Shown here one piece after another: positions 34,443 through 45,871 of a stretch of 64,000 nt of DNA. The notes beneath the pieces are model-generated. The model ran no database searches and had not been told where the DNA came from. It saw only the letters and a list, made by a program, of their open reading frames with translations. The position numbers and the translations under genes were made by a program. How positions within the stretch are numbered: the first letter of the stretch is position 1; each line of letters starts with the position of its first letter. Source of the stretch: Ailurus styani (taxonomy: Eukaryota; Chordata; Mammalia; Carnivora; Ailuridae); the NCBI GenBank assembly GCA_002007465.1, contig LNAC01000230.1, positions 2,576,646 to 2,640,645 on the forward strand, read 5' to 3'.

Positions 34443-34650
34443 GGGCGCCTGGGTGGCTCAGTGGGTTAAAGCCTCTACCTTCGGCTCAGGTCATGATCTC
34501 AGGGTCCTGGGATCGAGGCCCGCATCGGGCTCCCTGCTCAGTGGGGAGCCTGCTTCCTCCTCTCTCTCTGCCTGCCTCTCTGCCTACTTGTGATCTGATC
34601 TCTCTCTCTCTCTCTGTGTCAAATAAATAAAAATAAAATCTTAAAAAAAT
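34443..34650 (+). mobile_element. Can-SINE, young mustelid-type, adjacent to previous
   Basis: GGGCGCCTGGGTGGCTCAGT, GTGGGTTAAAGCC, a duplicated GATCTGATCTC, tail AAATAAATAAAAATAAAATC. Confidence 0.94.
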
Positions 34651-34828
34651 ATATAAGTACCCCATGATCCAGTACTTCCACTACTGGGTATTTACCCAAA
34701 GAATACAAAAACACTAATTTGAAGGGATACATGCACCCTTATGTGTATAGCAGCTTTATTTACAATCGCCAAGATACGGGAACAACCCAAGTGTCTATTG
34801 ATAGATGAATGGATAAAGATGTGGTGTG

Positions 34829-34873
34829 AATACACACACATACACACACACACACACACACACATACACACAA
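34829..34873. repeat. (AC)n microsatellite inside L1
   Basis: Interrupted AC array with ATACAC variants. Confidence 0.93.
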
Positions 34874-35224
34874 TGGGATATTAGTCATAAAAAAGAATGA
34901 AATCTCGCCATTTGCAATGACATGGATGGAGCTAGAGGGTATAATGAAATAAGTCAGTCAGAGAAAGACAGATACCATAGGATTTCACTCAGATGTGGAA
35001 TTTAAGAGGTAAAATAAGCCAACAAAGAAAACCAAAGAGACAAACCAAAAGACTCTTAACTATAAAGAACGCACTGCTGGTGACCAGAGGGGAGGTGGGT
35101 GGGGGGCTGGGAGAAATACGGGATAGGGATTGAGGAGGGCACTTGTCGGGCAATGTGTGGAAGTATTAGATCGCTCTCTCCTACACCTGAAACTAATATG
35201 ACACTGTACATTAACTACACGGGG

Positions 35225-36035
35225 ATGAGAAAGAAAACCTCCCATCCTAGCAAGCCTGAAATCAATGTGGACATTCTGATTAAAGTTCTTCACAGGAAAT
35301 TTAAGGTGACCAATGAATTTAACCCCAGGGAGGGTTGTTTGTATTTTAAAGCAATAATTTAGTTCTAACCTCAGTCGTTGGAATTTGGGGGGCAGTGGTC
35401 AGGGGATGATTTAGCTGGGAGCTTCTGTCCCTTTCCTGCCCTCTCTCCAATGCTTCCCCCCGCCCAGCACAACGAAGAGTAGGCAGAAGCCACGGGCCTT
35501 CTCTCCTTTATCGCCATTATTGTCGCCATTTAGGAGCAAGCTGAGACTTGGGAGGATTATGCAGTGTCCAGGTTTCGTCCTGGGGACAGTAGTGGCACCT
35601 GTAGCATGGAGTTATGATGAAGACAAAGTTATCTGCTGAGTGCAACACGCTCAGCTACCTGGCAAATCCAAAGCACACAGTTTCAAAAGTGCTTGTTGTG
35701 ATTGTTCTTATTTACCAACTGGTGTCGGAAAGGAAAGGAAGAGGCCAGTCCTAGGTGTCTTCCAGTCTCCCTTTCTAGGCATTCGTGGCATGCCGTACTG
35801 CATTTCCACTTACACCGGTGTTATAAAGCTTCCTGGGGAGAAGTTGATTGAAGCAGAATCACTAGGTATCAGGCAGTATGTGGATATGGCAGAGATGGTG
35901 ATGGTGGAGCAGCCACTCTAATACTGTACTGTGAAATATTAATTATTAATATTACCATCCCCCCTACTCCCAGCACTCCTGATCCCCTCCAGCCTGCTCT
36001 ACTGTTTCTTTTCACTGTAGGACTTACCACCTTCT
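35225..36035. other. Intergenic, no feature recognised
   Basis: Likely old diverged sequence; nothing recognised. 35640-35921 is a chance ORF. Confidence 0.45.
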
Positions 36036-36045
36036 TTTTTTTTTC

Positions 36046-36067
36046 TTTTTAAAGATTTTATTTATTT

Positions 36068-36120
<53 letters not shown>

Positions 36121-36233
36121 CAAGCAGGGGGAGGGGCAGAGGGAGAAGCCTAGACATGAGGCTCGATCCCAGGACCCTGAGATCATAACCCGAGCCGAAG
36201 GCAGACGCTTAACCACTGAGCCACCTGGGCGCT
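36046..36233 (-). mobile_element. Can-SINE, antisense, long (GA)n
   Basis: TSD AGGACTT(TA)ACCACCTTCT; about 23 GA units in the body. Confidence 0.94.
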
Positions 36234-36284
36234 CTAGGACTTTAACCACCTTCTAACATTTTGTGTAGTTTACTTATCTATTGT

Positions 36285-36570
36285 TTGTCTCTCTTTCCTG
36301 GAATGTAAGCTCCTCCAGGGCAGGAATCTTTTTCTGGTTTTGTTCCTTAAGTGAACACGGTGCCTAAAACAGCACCTGGCCTATTGGTGATGGTCACTAA
36401 ATACTTGATGACTGACTGACTGAATGACCATGACGTTGGCCATCCTTTATAATCTGGTCCCGCTCTGTTTTCCAGCCTCACCTCTTGTCATTCTGTGTGT
36501 CACTGATGCCAGTGGTGGCCTGTGCATACCATTTGCTCCCCCATCTCTGTGCATTTACTTATACTCTTGC
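36285..36570 (+). mobile_element. L2 (LINE-2) 3' end
   Basis: GTAAGCTCCTCCAGGGCAGG and CAGCACCTGGCC with TACTTGATGACTGACTGAC are the L2 tail; nearby GTTTTCCAGCCTCACCTCTT looks like another L2 piece. Confidence 0.72.
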
Positions 36571-36594
36571 TTCTGCCCTAAATAAATGATCATG

Positions 36595-36860
36595 GATCTG
36601 TGCAAAGATACGGTTATAAAAATGTTCATCACAGTTTGAGTTTGTATCAGTGAAAAATTTGAAACACTCTCAATATCCATCAATCAGAGTTAAGTTCGAG
36701 AAATCACAGTAACTCCCACTTGATGGAGGACAGCTTGGCACCATCTATCAAAGTTATAAATGCGTGTAGCCTTTGAATGAGTAATTCTGCTTCTCAGAGT
36801 TTCTCCGACAGATATACTTGCTCATATGCCAAATGAGTGTGTGTTGGTGACTCATTGCAG
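36595..36860 (+). mobile_element. Ancient L1 3' fragment
   Basis: AAAATGTTCATCACAGTTTG and GATGGAGGACAGCTTGGCAC belong to the same old family as 38935-39620. Confidence 0.5.
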
Positions 36861-36939
36861 TGCTTTCTTTACTCCTATTAGACACAGCACTAACAGAACT
36901 CATTAAATTATTATGTGGAGCTATATTTATTGATGTGGG

Positions 36940-37140
36940 ACGATCGTAATAGCTAGCATTAATTCAGACATTGTGATAAGTGTTTTTATATATTTTTTAT
37001 CTCATTTAATCCTCATAACGGCCCTGTGAGGTAGTTACTATAATAGTCCTCATTTTACACAGGAGGAAATGGATTCAGGGAAGTGAATTTACTTATCAGA
37101 CAACTAATAAGTAGCAAAGCTGAGATGTCTGAAATATATT
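36940..37140 (-). mobile_element. MIR SINE
   Basis: TTTAATCCTCATAACGGCCC, TGTGAGGTAGTTACTATAAT and AGTAGCAAAGCTGAGATGTC are the reverse MIR pattern. Confidence 0.8.
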
Positions 37141-37197
37141 ATAACAAAACAATATGTACACTATGATCCACTTTGGTAAGAAAAAATACATATAAGG

Positions 37198-37377
37198 GGC
37201 ACCTGGGTGGCTTAGTCAGTTAGGAGTCTGCCTTGGGCTCAGGTCATGACCTCAGAGTCCTGGGATCAAGTCCCACATCGGGCTCCCTGCTGAGCAGGGA
37301 GCCTGCTTCCTGCTCTGTCCCTCCCCCCTACTCTTGCTCTCTCTCTCTCTGACAAATAAATAAATAAAATCTTTAAA
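37198..37377 (+). mobile_element. Can-SINE
   Basis: TSD AAAATACATATA; head GGGGCACCTGGGTGGCTTAG. Confidence 0.94.
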
Positions 37378-37492
37378 AAATACATATAGACATGTAAATG
37401 TATAGATGCATGTATAAAAAGCTTAGAAAGAAATATATCAAAATAGTAACGGTAGGCCATTGCAATTGTGGGTGGCTTTTCTTTTCTTTTCT

Positions 37493-37699
37493 TTTTTTAA
37501 AGATTTTATTTATTTATTTATCTGACAGAGAGAGAGAGAGAGAGAGATCACAAGTAGGCAGAGAGGCAGGCAGAGAGAGAGAGGAGGAAGCAGGCTCCCT
37601 GCTGAGCAGAGAGCCCATGCGGGGCTCGATCCCAGGACTCTGAGATCATGACCTGAGCTGAAGGCAGAGGCTTTAACCCACTGAGCCACCCAGGCACCC
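37493..37699 (-). mobile_element. Can-SINE, antisense
   Basis: Flanked by TTTTCTTTTC repeats; ends GAGCCACCCAGGCACCCC. Confidence 0.93.
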
Positions 37700-37807
37700 C
37701 TTTTCTTTTCTTTTTGCTTATAATTTTCTGATTTTTGTGTTAAATTTGGGGGCTGTCTCGGAAGGAGGAAGTGCCACCAGGAGGCATGAATTACTTGTGT
37801 AATTTTT

Positions 37808-37999
37808 TTTTAAAGATTTTATTTATTTATTTCACAGAGGGAGAGAGATCACAAGGAGGCAGAGAGGCAGGCAGAGAGAGAGGGGGAAGCAGGCTCCCTG
37901 CTGAGCAGACAGCCCGATGCGGGCCTCGATCCCAGGACCCTGAGATCATGACCTGAGCCGAAAGCAGAGGCTTTAACCCACTGAGCCACCCAGGCGCCC
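37808..37999 (-). mobile_element. Can-SINE, antisense
   Basis: TSD ACTTGTGTAATTTTT; body nearly identical to the copy at 26103. Confidence 0.96.
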
Positions 38000-38930
38000 A
38001 CTTGTGTAATTTTTAAGATGGCTACATTTTAAAAGTTTGGTGATAGTGTCGAGTGACACAGATTTGTGAGAAGTGTTTCTAGAATGAGAGGAGGTACACC
38101 AGCAGGGAGGGGAAGCTTGCCCAGAGGGAAAGAAAATGGCTCCTAGGACCAAGTGCAGGAGAGCGCAAGAGAACCTAGTGTCAAGGGCACCAGTGGAAGA
38201 GGCAACCTCGAGGAGGAAGTCTCTCATCCCCATGAGGCTGAAGGCTGGGAGGAAGGCAGAGAACTGGAGGAGGGCGAGGGAAAAGGGAGAAGCGAGGGAG
38301 TTCCTGCCCAGTGACCTGTGTCCCATCACTGAAATCCAAAGCTGGCCCCTACTGAGGGGTCAGGTGGAGGGGGCTGGGTAGGGGATCTGAGGAGAGGGAG
38401 AAGATTTGGAACAATCACTGAGAGAAATTTGATACAGACATATAAAAGGACTGCCTCACAGCCCTTGGGGCCCCGCTGAGGCTGGCTGGCCTGGCTTTGT
38501 AGCAGAGCCAACTTCATGACCTTCTCCAGCAAGAGCTAGCAGCCTGGGAGTGGGGGGTGGAGAGAATGGATGGTGGAGTTTTCACAGGCCTGGGGATTGG
38601 CAGAGCAGGTGCTGCAGAAGGTCACTGGGAGAGTGAGTCCAGGGGTCAGTGCTCGCATGGCTAGATGACTGGTCATGGGCCCGACCTGGAAGGAGGAAAG
38701 GATGCCAGCAGGCTCCCGATGGCATCTGGGAAAGGAGAAGGGAGGAAGGACAGGCTGGTGGCCACGGGGGCCCGAGAGGTTAGAGGGAGACCAGCAGGAA
38801 GCCGAGGTCAGGGGGCTGCTTCTGAGTCTGAGATGTTGAAGCCTCTCCAACGGAGCCCGGGGAGGACGTGGGAAGCACAGCGGGAAAGCGCGCAGATAGA
38901 GGGGTGAAGCGAGCACTCAGTGAGCCGAGC
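38000..38930. other. GC- and purine-rich intergenic sequence, not classified
   Basis: Higher G content than surroundings, with GAGGA/AAGGG runs. ORFs on both strands (for example 38536-38916 on -) have no recognisable domain. I name no repeat family. Confidence 0.4.
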
Positions 38931-38934
38931 TGAT

Positions 38935-39424
38935 GGAGGGCGGTTTGGCAGCATCCGCCGAAATGCCAGGTGCACCTTACCTCTCATCCAGCAGTTCAGT
39001 TTGGAGGAGTTTCTCATCCAGATATACTTAACTTGCTTTTGTGCGGGACAAATGTGGGAAAGCGAATCATGACAGCATTGTCTGTGCCGGCCCACGGGTC
39101 AGAAGCAGCCTCGACGTCCCGCCAGCGTGCGTTCGTTGAATGAACCGTGGCTCGTAAAATGGAATGTTAGGTAGCTGAGAAAAGGGGGACGTTTCTCTTA
39201 CTAACTAAGTGGAAGAAGCAAGGTACAGAGATCAGTGGGAGTAGGTTGCAGTCTCTCTGGTAACACGTGCATAAGACAGCTCCCAAGGCACACAGGAAAA
39301 AAACTGTTCATACAGGTTACCTTTGAGGAGGGAGAGCTGTTGGTTGGGAGACAGGAATTGTTTGGAAAGCAACTTTCCACTTGTCCTTTTGTCACTTTTT
39401 TCTCTTCCTTCCTTCCTTCCTTTC

Positions 39425-39483
<59 letters not shown>

Positions 39484-39620
39484 CTTTCTTTTTCTTTGCT
39501 TTATGGAAGTGTAGTTGACAAATAAGAATTGTATATATTCAAGGTATGCAATGTGATGTGCCTTTTGAATTTTGAGGCATGTGAATATATTACTTACTGA
39601 GGGAATAAAGTAATTAGCTA
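38935..39620 (+). mobile_element. Ancient L1 3' UTR, interrupted by a (CTTT)n tract
   Basis: GAGGGCGGTTTGGCAGCATC, CAGATATACTTAACTTGC and TTTGAATTTTGAGGCATGTG follow the old L1 3' UTR order. A short L1 end in reverse (AAGTGTAGTTGACAAATAAG) sits at about 39500-39560. Confidence 0.6.
39404..39498. repeat. (CCTT)n/(CTTT)n microsatellite
   Basis: About 95 nt of CCTT then CTTT units, nearly pure in the middle. Confidence 0.95.
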
Positions 39621-39699
39621 AAAACATTATATACAGGTGTACATATATCTATGTGTAATTGGGAGCTCTTTTTTAGACAGCGAATCATTCAAATAAAAG

Positions 39700-40815
39700 C
39701 ACAACAAAAACTCCCACTGGAGAGTTTTTACTTCAAACCAGTGAGTTTGCCAGGGTGATGGGTGGGAACTTGGCTGCGGTGAAATTGACCGTGTGTCGGA
39801 ATAATTGCTGAGCCTGGGTGACGGGTATATGGGAGTTTATTTTCATCTGAAACATGAATGCACCTCTTTAGTAAAGCAAAAATGGTCATGTCGCAGCCCT
39901 TTTGTGCAGTTTAAGCTAATGGTGTTCTCGTTATTTTTGTAAACTTTCCATAATATAAAAGTTTTCCAAAGAAAGGAAAACAAATGAGCTCCCACCAGGC
40001 TCTTGCTAGGAATATTCGTGTTCTTTCTCATCCTGGCTCTTGTGTCCTGTAATTGAGTGGAAATTCCCACTCCCCCACCGCCTTCTGAAAGAGCAGTGCT
40101 GCCTCCCTCTTTCCCTTTATTTTATGGCCCGATACTGTCCTCAGGATTTTTTCCTGTTAACAACAACCTCTCCCCACTCTGTTGCGTGTTAATTGGGTAC
40201 CACCTTATCCTTATTGCTGGTGAAGCTCATCGTGTTCTCAAAAACATCACCGCTTTAGTTTCTTATGATCGTTTGACATTCTCTTCCTGCCTCACAGTCT
40301 ATTATTAGGCATCCGGACGGATTTCGGGCCATGCCCTGATCCAGGTTATGCATAGGTATCAATCTGGGGGCTGATGTCTCCAGGATATTCAGTATACAGC
40401 CCCGCCGGGTTCATCCTGTGCCATCACAAGCACACTTGTGTTCACCCTTTCAGCCTTAAGTTGTTTTGCTTACGTCGGCACTTTTTCTGTCACCTCCGAA
40501 GCTGTGGTGACTTTGGCCTGGCCCCCAACACCTGCCAATCCATGCCTTGTTGTCTGTCCTCAGGAGGCAGGTGGCTTCCCCTTGCTGCCTACAGGCCCGG
40601 GCATCTTCCCTGTGTCCCACAGTCTGTCCGTCAGCCCTGCTTGCATAACCCACCGGCACCCAGGACTGAATTAGTTCTTCCAACTTGAAGCCTCCCCTTT
40701 ACCTCCTCTGGAAACAGGCTCCTCTGGCCCTCTTCCCCAGGCAGCCTGGGTTTAGCATACCTTCTCTGTGCTCTGGTAGCTTCCTTCAACCCACCAACAT
40801 GTGCTCTCCACCCCA
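39700..40815. other. Intergenic, no feature recognised
   Basis: Part around 39720-39960 may be old L1. 40050-40810 is C-rich with chance ORFs on both strands. Confidence 0.4.
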
Positions 40816-40819
40816 GATG

Positions 40820-40920
40820 ATGAGCTCCTGGGTTAAGGATCAAGACTGTGTCTTCCTCTTCCTTGAATATCTCACACTGAGCACAGCATCAGGCATGTGG
40901 TTAAATGCTCAAAATAATTC
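40820..40920 (+). mobile_element. L2 3'-end fragment
   Basis: ATGAGCTCCTGGGTTAAGGA, GACTGTGTCTTCCTCTTCCT, CTGAGCACAGCATCAGGCAT. Confidence 0.6.
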
Positions 40921-41048
40921 ATTTTTACAATTTTAATTTGAAAGACTTTAAACGTACAGAAAATTGTATGCCAAAATAGTAAAAAGAACTTTCACGTCCC
41001 CTTTAAGATTCATCTGTTGTTAGCATCCTGTTATAATGACCATTCTCC

Positions 41049-41050
<2 letters not shown>

Positions 41051-41087
<37 letters not shown>
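41051..41087. repeat. (AC)n microsatellite
   Basis: About 18 AC units, embedded in the old L1. Confidence 0.95.
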
Positions 41088-41088
<1 letters not shown>

Positions 41089-41612
41089 TTTTGTGTGCAG
41101 CACTTTAGAGTGAGTTGCAGACATCATATTCCTTTGCCCCCAATACTTCAATATGTATTTCCTAAGAACAAGACATTCTGTTAGACAAACACAGTAAAGT
41201 TGGCAAATTCAAGAAGTATAACACTGATAGATCATACTATTATATAATCTACAGGTCATATTCCAGTTGTACTAATTTTCCCAGGAATGTCCTTCATAGC
41301 TATATCTTTTTTGGTCCATGATGCAGTCTAGGATCACACATTGTATTTGGTTGTCATGTCTCTTGATTCTCTCAAGTGTCCTTCAATCTGGAATAACCCC
41401 CAGCCTTTCTTTGTCTTTCATGACATCAACCTTATAGAAGAGTACAGGCCAGTTACTTCGTAGAATGTCCCCCAGTTGGGGTTTGCCTGATGTGTCCTCA
41501 TGATGAGAGGTTACTCATTTCTGGCATGAGTAAAACATAAAAAAGCATACTATGATTGTTGGTGATGTTATGCCCACCATGTTTTTCCACTGTAAAGATA
41601 TGATTTTTCATG

Positions 41613-41786
41613 GGGCGCCTGGGTGGCTCAGTCGGTTGAGAGTCCAACTCCTGATTTTGGCTCAGGTCATGATCTCAGGGTCTTGAGATCAAGTCCCACA
41701 TCGGGCTCCATGCTGGGCATGGAATCTGCTTGATTCTCCCTCTCCCTCTCCCTCTGCTTCTCCACCCCCCTCCCTCTCTAAAAAAA
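41613..41786 (+). mobile_element. Can-SINE, intermediate-age type
   Basis: Head GGGCGCCTGGGTGGCTCAGT with GAGTCCAACTCCTGATTTTG; tail short (CTCTAAAAAAATA). Flanks share ATATGA(T)TTTTC. Confidence 0.92.
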
Positions 41787-41960
41787 TATGACTTTTCTTT
41801 TTACACTTAATAACTAATGTATGAGGAGATACTTTGAGACTACATAAATAACATGTTTCCGATAAAATTTTCACTCTCTAGTTTTAGGATCCATTGATGA
41901 CTCTTGCCTGAATTAGTTCTTACTATGGTGGTTGCCAAATAGTAATTTTCAAAATAACAC

Positions 41961-42474
41961 CTATGCATTGATTAAATGAATTGCTCATTTGTCCTATGGA
42001 ACGGGTGCCTCCTTTGCTAGGACAGCAGCCTCTGGTTGGCTGAAGGAGTGAAGTCTAAGTGGAGACAGGCTGGCAGTGCTTAGAAACCTTAAATGAGGTC
42101 AGTTCTCCTCTAGACCCCGCTGGCCTTTATCAGGACCCAAAATGGACCCCATGGCCTTCCCACGGTGATCTCCATGCTGAGGGCCCACTAAGCGGCTTGC
42201 TTAGTCGGCCCCATGCCTGTAGGACCCATGCCTGCCTACTCTTACTATTTTCCATCGAACTTGGGAGCAGAGAAGCTAAAGGTGGGGGGCATTCTTGCTT
42301 TCCATTCTGACCTATTTGAAAAACATTGGACCTGCCATTCGGGAGATCCACATTTTTAGGCACTGGCATCAAGGCATCATTTTCACATGGGTTCATGTAC
42401 AGAAAAGAAAAGTCGCCATGACTCCATGGAGGGCAGAGGGAAGTCCACGGTGCAGCTATTTTTGTTTAGGGACT
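41961..42474. other. Intergenic, no feature recognised
   Basis: Mixed composition, no recognised repeat or gene. Confidence 0.45.
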
Positions 42475-42925
42475 ATATTTGTTCCCTAGAGCTTCCGTAA
42501 CAAATTACCACAAACAGGGTGGCTTAACACACTAGAAATTCATTCTCTCAGTTCCAGAAGCTAGAGTTTGAAATCAAGATGTGGCAGGGCCATGCTCCCT
42601 CGGAAGCCTCTAGGGCAGGATCCTTCCTTGCCTCTTCCAGCTTCTGGTAGCCCCAGGGGTTTCCTGGCTTGTTGCTGCATGGCTTCAATCCCTGCCTCCA
42701 TCCCCCTCTAGCCTAGCCGTCTTCCCTCTCTGTCTGTGTGTGTCTTCACGTGACATTCTCTCTGTGTCTGTTCAAATTTCCCCTTCTTATAAGGACATCA
42801 GTCATATTGGATCAGGGCCCACCCTAATGACCTCATCTTAACTTGATTACATCTGCAGAGACACATTCACAGGTACCTAGGGTTTCAACATATCTTTTGG
42901 GGGGTACCTAATTCAACCCATCACA
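42475..42925 (-). mobile_element. MLT1-like LTR relic
   Basis: TCCCTAGAGCTTCCGTAACA, TCTTATAAGGACATCAGTCA and CCCACCCTAATGACCTCATC; ends near TAATTCAACCCATCACA. Third copy of this family in the window. Confidence 0.75.
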
Positions 42926-43189
42926 AGAACCATGTGTGAAATCCAACCCATCTGAGAACAGAAGTGGAGTGCTATTCACTATAATGCATCAGCCCGGTAT
43001 CATAGATCCCTGTGTCCCTCCTGCTCACTCTGATATTGGTTGGCTTGGCAACTGTAAGGAAGGAAAAAGAGATAGGCAGAACATCCTCAGCCCCTTTGAA
43101 ATAGAGTTTGGACATAATTTTCAAATGATCACAAGCTATTCTCATGGCCATTATATAGAGGACAACAGTAGAGAACAATAACTGTCTGC

Positions 43190-43405
43190 CAGGCTCTGAC
43201 CCCTGCACTCCTTTCTAGAATTCTCGTAATTGCAATAGAAATCGATTTGTTACCATTTGACAGATGGGGAGCATGAGACCCAGAGAGATGAAGTGACTGA
43301 GAGTAAATTTCACACAGGGCAAGATCGTGTCTGTGAAGCATAGAGCCCAGCCCCATGGCAGGCACTCAGTAAATATTTGTTGCCCGAATGAATGAATGAA
43401 TGACT
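43190..43405 (-). mobile_element. MIR fragment followed by MIR/L2-type tail with (GAAT)n
   Basis: CATTTGACAGATGGGGAGCA is reverse MIR; ATGGCAGGCACTCAGTAAAT with four GAAT units is a forward MIR/L2 end. Two relics may be joined here. Confidence 0.6.
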
Positions 43406-43648
43406 AAATCTGAGACAGTATCTCTGGCATTCATTTTCTGATCCTTTCCTCTTTCCACTGTCCCTTACAAATGACTGCAGACTGAGGTGTGGCCCCAAGA
43501 CAATGGAATATAGAAGTGACTGGATCAATTTCAGAATCTTTTGCTCTCTTTAATAACCTTCTGAATTCTGTGGTAATGAGTATGTCAGTCTAGTTGATTT
43601 CTTTTCCTGCTCCACCTCTGATAAACTGATCAAGATGCCATTTTGTCG

Positions 43649-43858
43649 GGCGCCTGGGTGGCTCAGTGGGTTAAGGCCGCTGCCTTCGGCTCAGGTCATG
43701 ATCCCAGGGTCCTGGGATCGAGGCCCACATCGGGCTCTCTGCGCAGCAGGGAGCCTGCTTCCTCCTCTCTCCTCTCTCTCTGCCTGAATCTCCCTCTCTG
43801 TGTCAAATGAATAAATTAAAAAAAAAATCTTAAAAAAAAAAAAGACTACAAAAAAAAA
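43649..43858 (+). mobile_element. Can-SINE, young mustelid-type
   Basis: TSD AAGATGCCATTTTGTC; CT region shortened (TGCCTGAATCTCCC). Confidence 0.95.
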
Positions 43859-44139
43859 GATGCCATTTTGTCAAGATACTTGGGCATTGGCTTTAATTTT
43901 ACTTGAGCTACATACTTATCTAAAAATTGTAAAATTTTTTTATATTTTAAAATATAAATTATAAGATTATATTTGCAGTAAAGGCAGGCCTTAGCACATA
44001 GAGAGTTTTACTGTAACAATGTATCAAGGAAGTAAATAATTCAGCACATTACCTTCATATCTTTTAAACAGAATACTGATATTCCCTTATACCCATTTCC
44101 GGGTCTCCATCAGTGTCACTGAGGTAGCCAGGAACGGTC

Positions 44140-44270
44140 CATTCAGCCTAGCCAACAAGGACTCATTAACAGTGTGCTGTGTGCCCAACGATATGCTAAG
44201 TGCTGGGGTGGGGGGTGGGGGGGGCGGAGAAGAGAAGGAAGCTCTCTCAAGGAGCTTCTGGTCTAGTGAA
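44140..44270. mobile_element. Ancient interspersed repeat
   Basis: TGTGTGCCCAACGATATGCT and TCTCAAGGAGCTTCTGGTCT recall a common old mammalian repeat with a G-rich insertion. Confidence 0.45.
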
Positions 44271-44430
44271 CCATGTGGCATCCACATGGGAAACAGTGAG
44301 CAAAGAGAAGTTGACACTTGCTAAGCACCTATTAGGTGCCAGTCACTGGACAAACCCTGTAAGGCAGGTATTACCCCTATTTAACAGATGAGCAAACTGA
44401 GGAGCAGAGAGGTTAAGACAACTTGCCCAA

Positions 44431-44623
44431 TGGGCGCCTGGGTGGCTCAGTGGGTTAAAGCCTCTGCCTTCGGCTCAGGTCATGATCTCAGNNNNNNNNN
44501 NNNNNNNNNNNNNNNNNNNNNNNNNNNNNNNNNNNNNNNNNNNNNNNNNNNNNNNNNNNNNNNNNNNNNNNNNNNNNNNNNNNNNNNNNNNNNNNNNNNN
44601 NNNNNNNNNNNNNNNNNNNNNNN

Positions 44624-44677
<54 letters not shown>

Positions 44678-44717
44678 AAATAAATAAATAAAATCTATTT
44701 TAAAAAAGCATTAAAAA
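44431..44717 (+). mobile_element. Can-SINE, young mustelid-type, containing the assembly gap
   Basis: TSD AAGACAACTTGCCCAA at 44415-44430 and 44718-44733. Head intact to GATCTCAG, then N, then (TC)n and AATAAATAAATAAAATC. Confidence 0.95.
44492..44623. other. Assembly gap (132 N)
   Basis: A run of 132 N falls inside the body of a SINE, starting right after GATCTCAG and ending in a (TC)n tract. The missing bases are presumably SINE body plus a long CT repeat. Confidence 1.
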
Positions 44718-44801
44718 AAGACAACTTGCCCAAGATCACATAGCTAGTAAGTGGTAGAACTAGGATTTGAACCCAGCAGGCCTGCAGAATAAGATGAGAC
44801 A

Positions 44802-45310
44802 GGATGTAGTCCAGTATTTGGTTGCATGGTGAGATGAGATGCATTCAAGAAGTTTCACTGAGATGCATGGAATCTAAGAAGGCCAAGATGGGGCCTCTGG
44901 GAGCTAGAGTGTGTCAGGAAACTGACAGCCTGCGGCAGGTGCTCCCACACCAAGTTCCTGTAGAACCTGCCCGTTACAACCACCTGTTCCCACTGAAGGG
45001 CCAGGCTCGGTCCATCTCCTCTTCTGGCGTATTTGGGAAGGTGGGGAGGAAAAGCTGGGTCTCACTTCTCCCTTCAACTCAAAGTGCCCCCTCTCTGAGG
45101 CTAGCTGAGCTGTTTCTCTTCCAAGGGCCTGACCTCCTGAGGTAGTTTCCCAACCCAGAAGCACAGCTCCCTTTGAGCTGGGAAGAGCCTCTCATTCGAG
45201 AACCACAAGACCCCGTACCCCCACCCCCATCCCGGCCTGCCCTCTCCCTCCTTTCCTACCCTTATGTTTCTGTTCACGTAGAAGGCATGAAAGGAGTTTA
45301 ACATGTTTCT
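44802..45310. other. Intergenic, no feature recognised
   Basis: GC-richer than average; ORFs on both strands look like chance. Confidence 0.45.
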
Positions 45311-45311
45311 G

Positions 45312-45460
45312 GGGCTCCTGGGTGGCTCAGTGGGTTAAAGCCTCTGCCTTCAGCTCAGGTCATGATCCCAGGGTCCTGGGATCGAGGCCCGCATCGGGCT
45401 CCCTGCTCAGCGGGGAGCCTGCTTCTCCCTCTCCCTCTGCCTGCCTCTCTGCCTACTTGT

Positions 45461-45512
<52 letters not shown>

Positions 45513-45545
45513 AAATAAATAAATAAACAAATCTTTAAAAAAAAA
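45312..45545 (+). mobile_element. Can-SINE, young mustelid-type, long (TC)n
   Basis: TSD TAACATGTTTCTG; about 23 TC units. Confidence 0.96.
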
Positions 45546-45871
45546 TAACATGTTTCTGCTTTTTTTTTCCGTGGCAGGGAGAAGAGTTGGCCTGGTCAGA
45601 TATATAATCTTCCCAGTCTGTTGGAGGCTTTACCGATCAGATGGCCTCTGTCTGACACATCAGATCTGTAGAGTAAAATTTCAAAAGGACATGTTCATTC
45701 TCTGACTTTTTTTCACCCAATGAAGAAAAGGAAACGTTTCTTTTTAAGTTTGTAGTTCTAATTCTCAACAGTTACGGTGTGTTCGGGGGTGGGGACATGT
45801 GGGTACGGTTCTCTGAAAAGAAAAATGGAATAAATGAAAGGTTTCATGGTCACTTAAAAGAAATGCCTGAG

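Larger units (their letters stand above)
34113..35222 (+). mobile_element. LINE-1 3' end, split by two SINEs
   Basis: Starts GCAAAAGGAACCCTCATACG, runs through ORF2 C-terminal and 3' UTR (GACATGGATGGAGCTAGAGG, GACTCTTAACTATAAAGAAC). SINEs at 34219 and 34443 interrupt it and an (AC)n tract is embedded at 34829-34873. Confidence 0.9.
40925..41960 (-). mobile_element. Ancient L1 3' UTR, split by a SINE
   Basis: CAGGAATGTCCTTCATAGCT, GTTGTCATGTCTCTTGATTC, GAGATACTTTGAGACTACAT and CCATTGATGACTCTTGCCTG are the old L1 3' UTR in reverse order. Confidence 0.75.
44300..44800 (-). mobile_element. MIR SINE split by a young Can-SINE
   Basis: Left: AAGCACCTATTAGGTGCCAG, ACAGATGAGCAAACTGAGGA. Right, after the SINE: CAAGATCACATAGCTAGTAA and GATTTGAACCCAGCAGG. 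The two halves are collinear. Confidence 0.9.

Noticed and set aside
38136..38381. Arginine- and lysine-rich ORF starting MAPRTKCRRAQENLVSR
   Set aside because: Histone-like at first glance, but it lacks any histone pattern and arises from purine-rich DNA.
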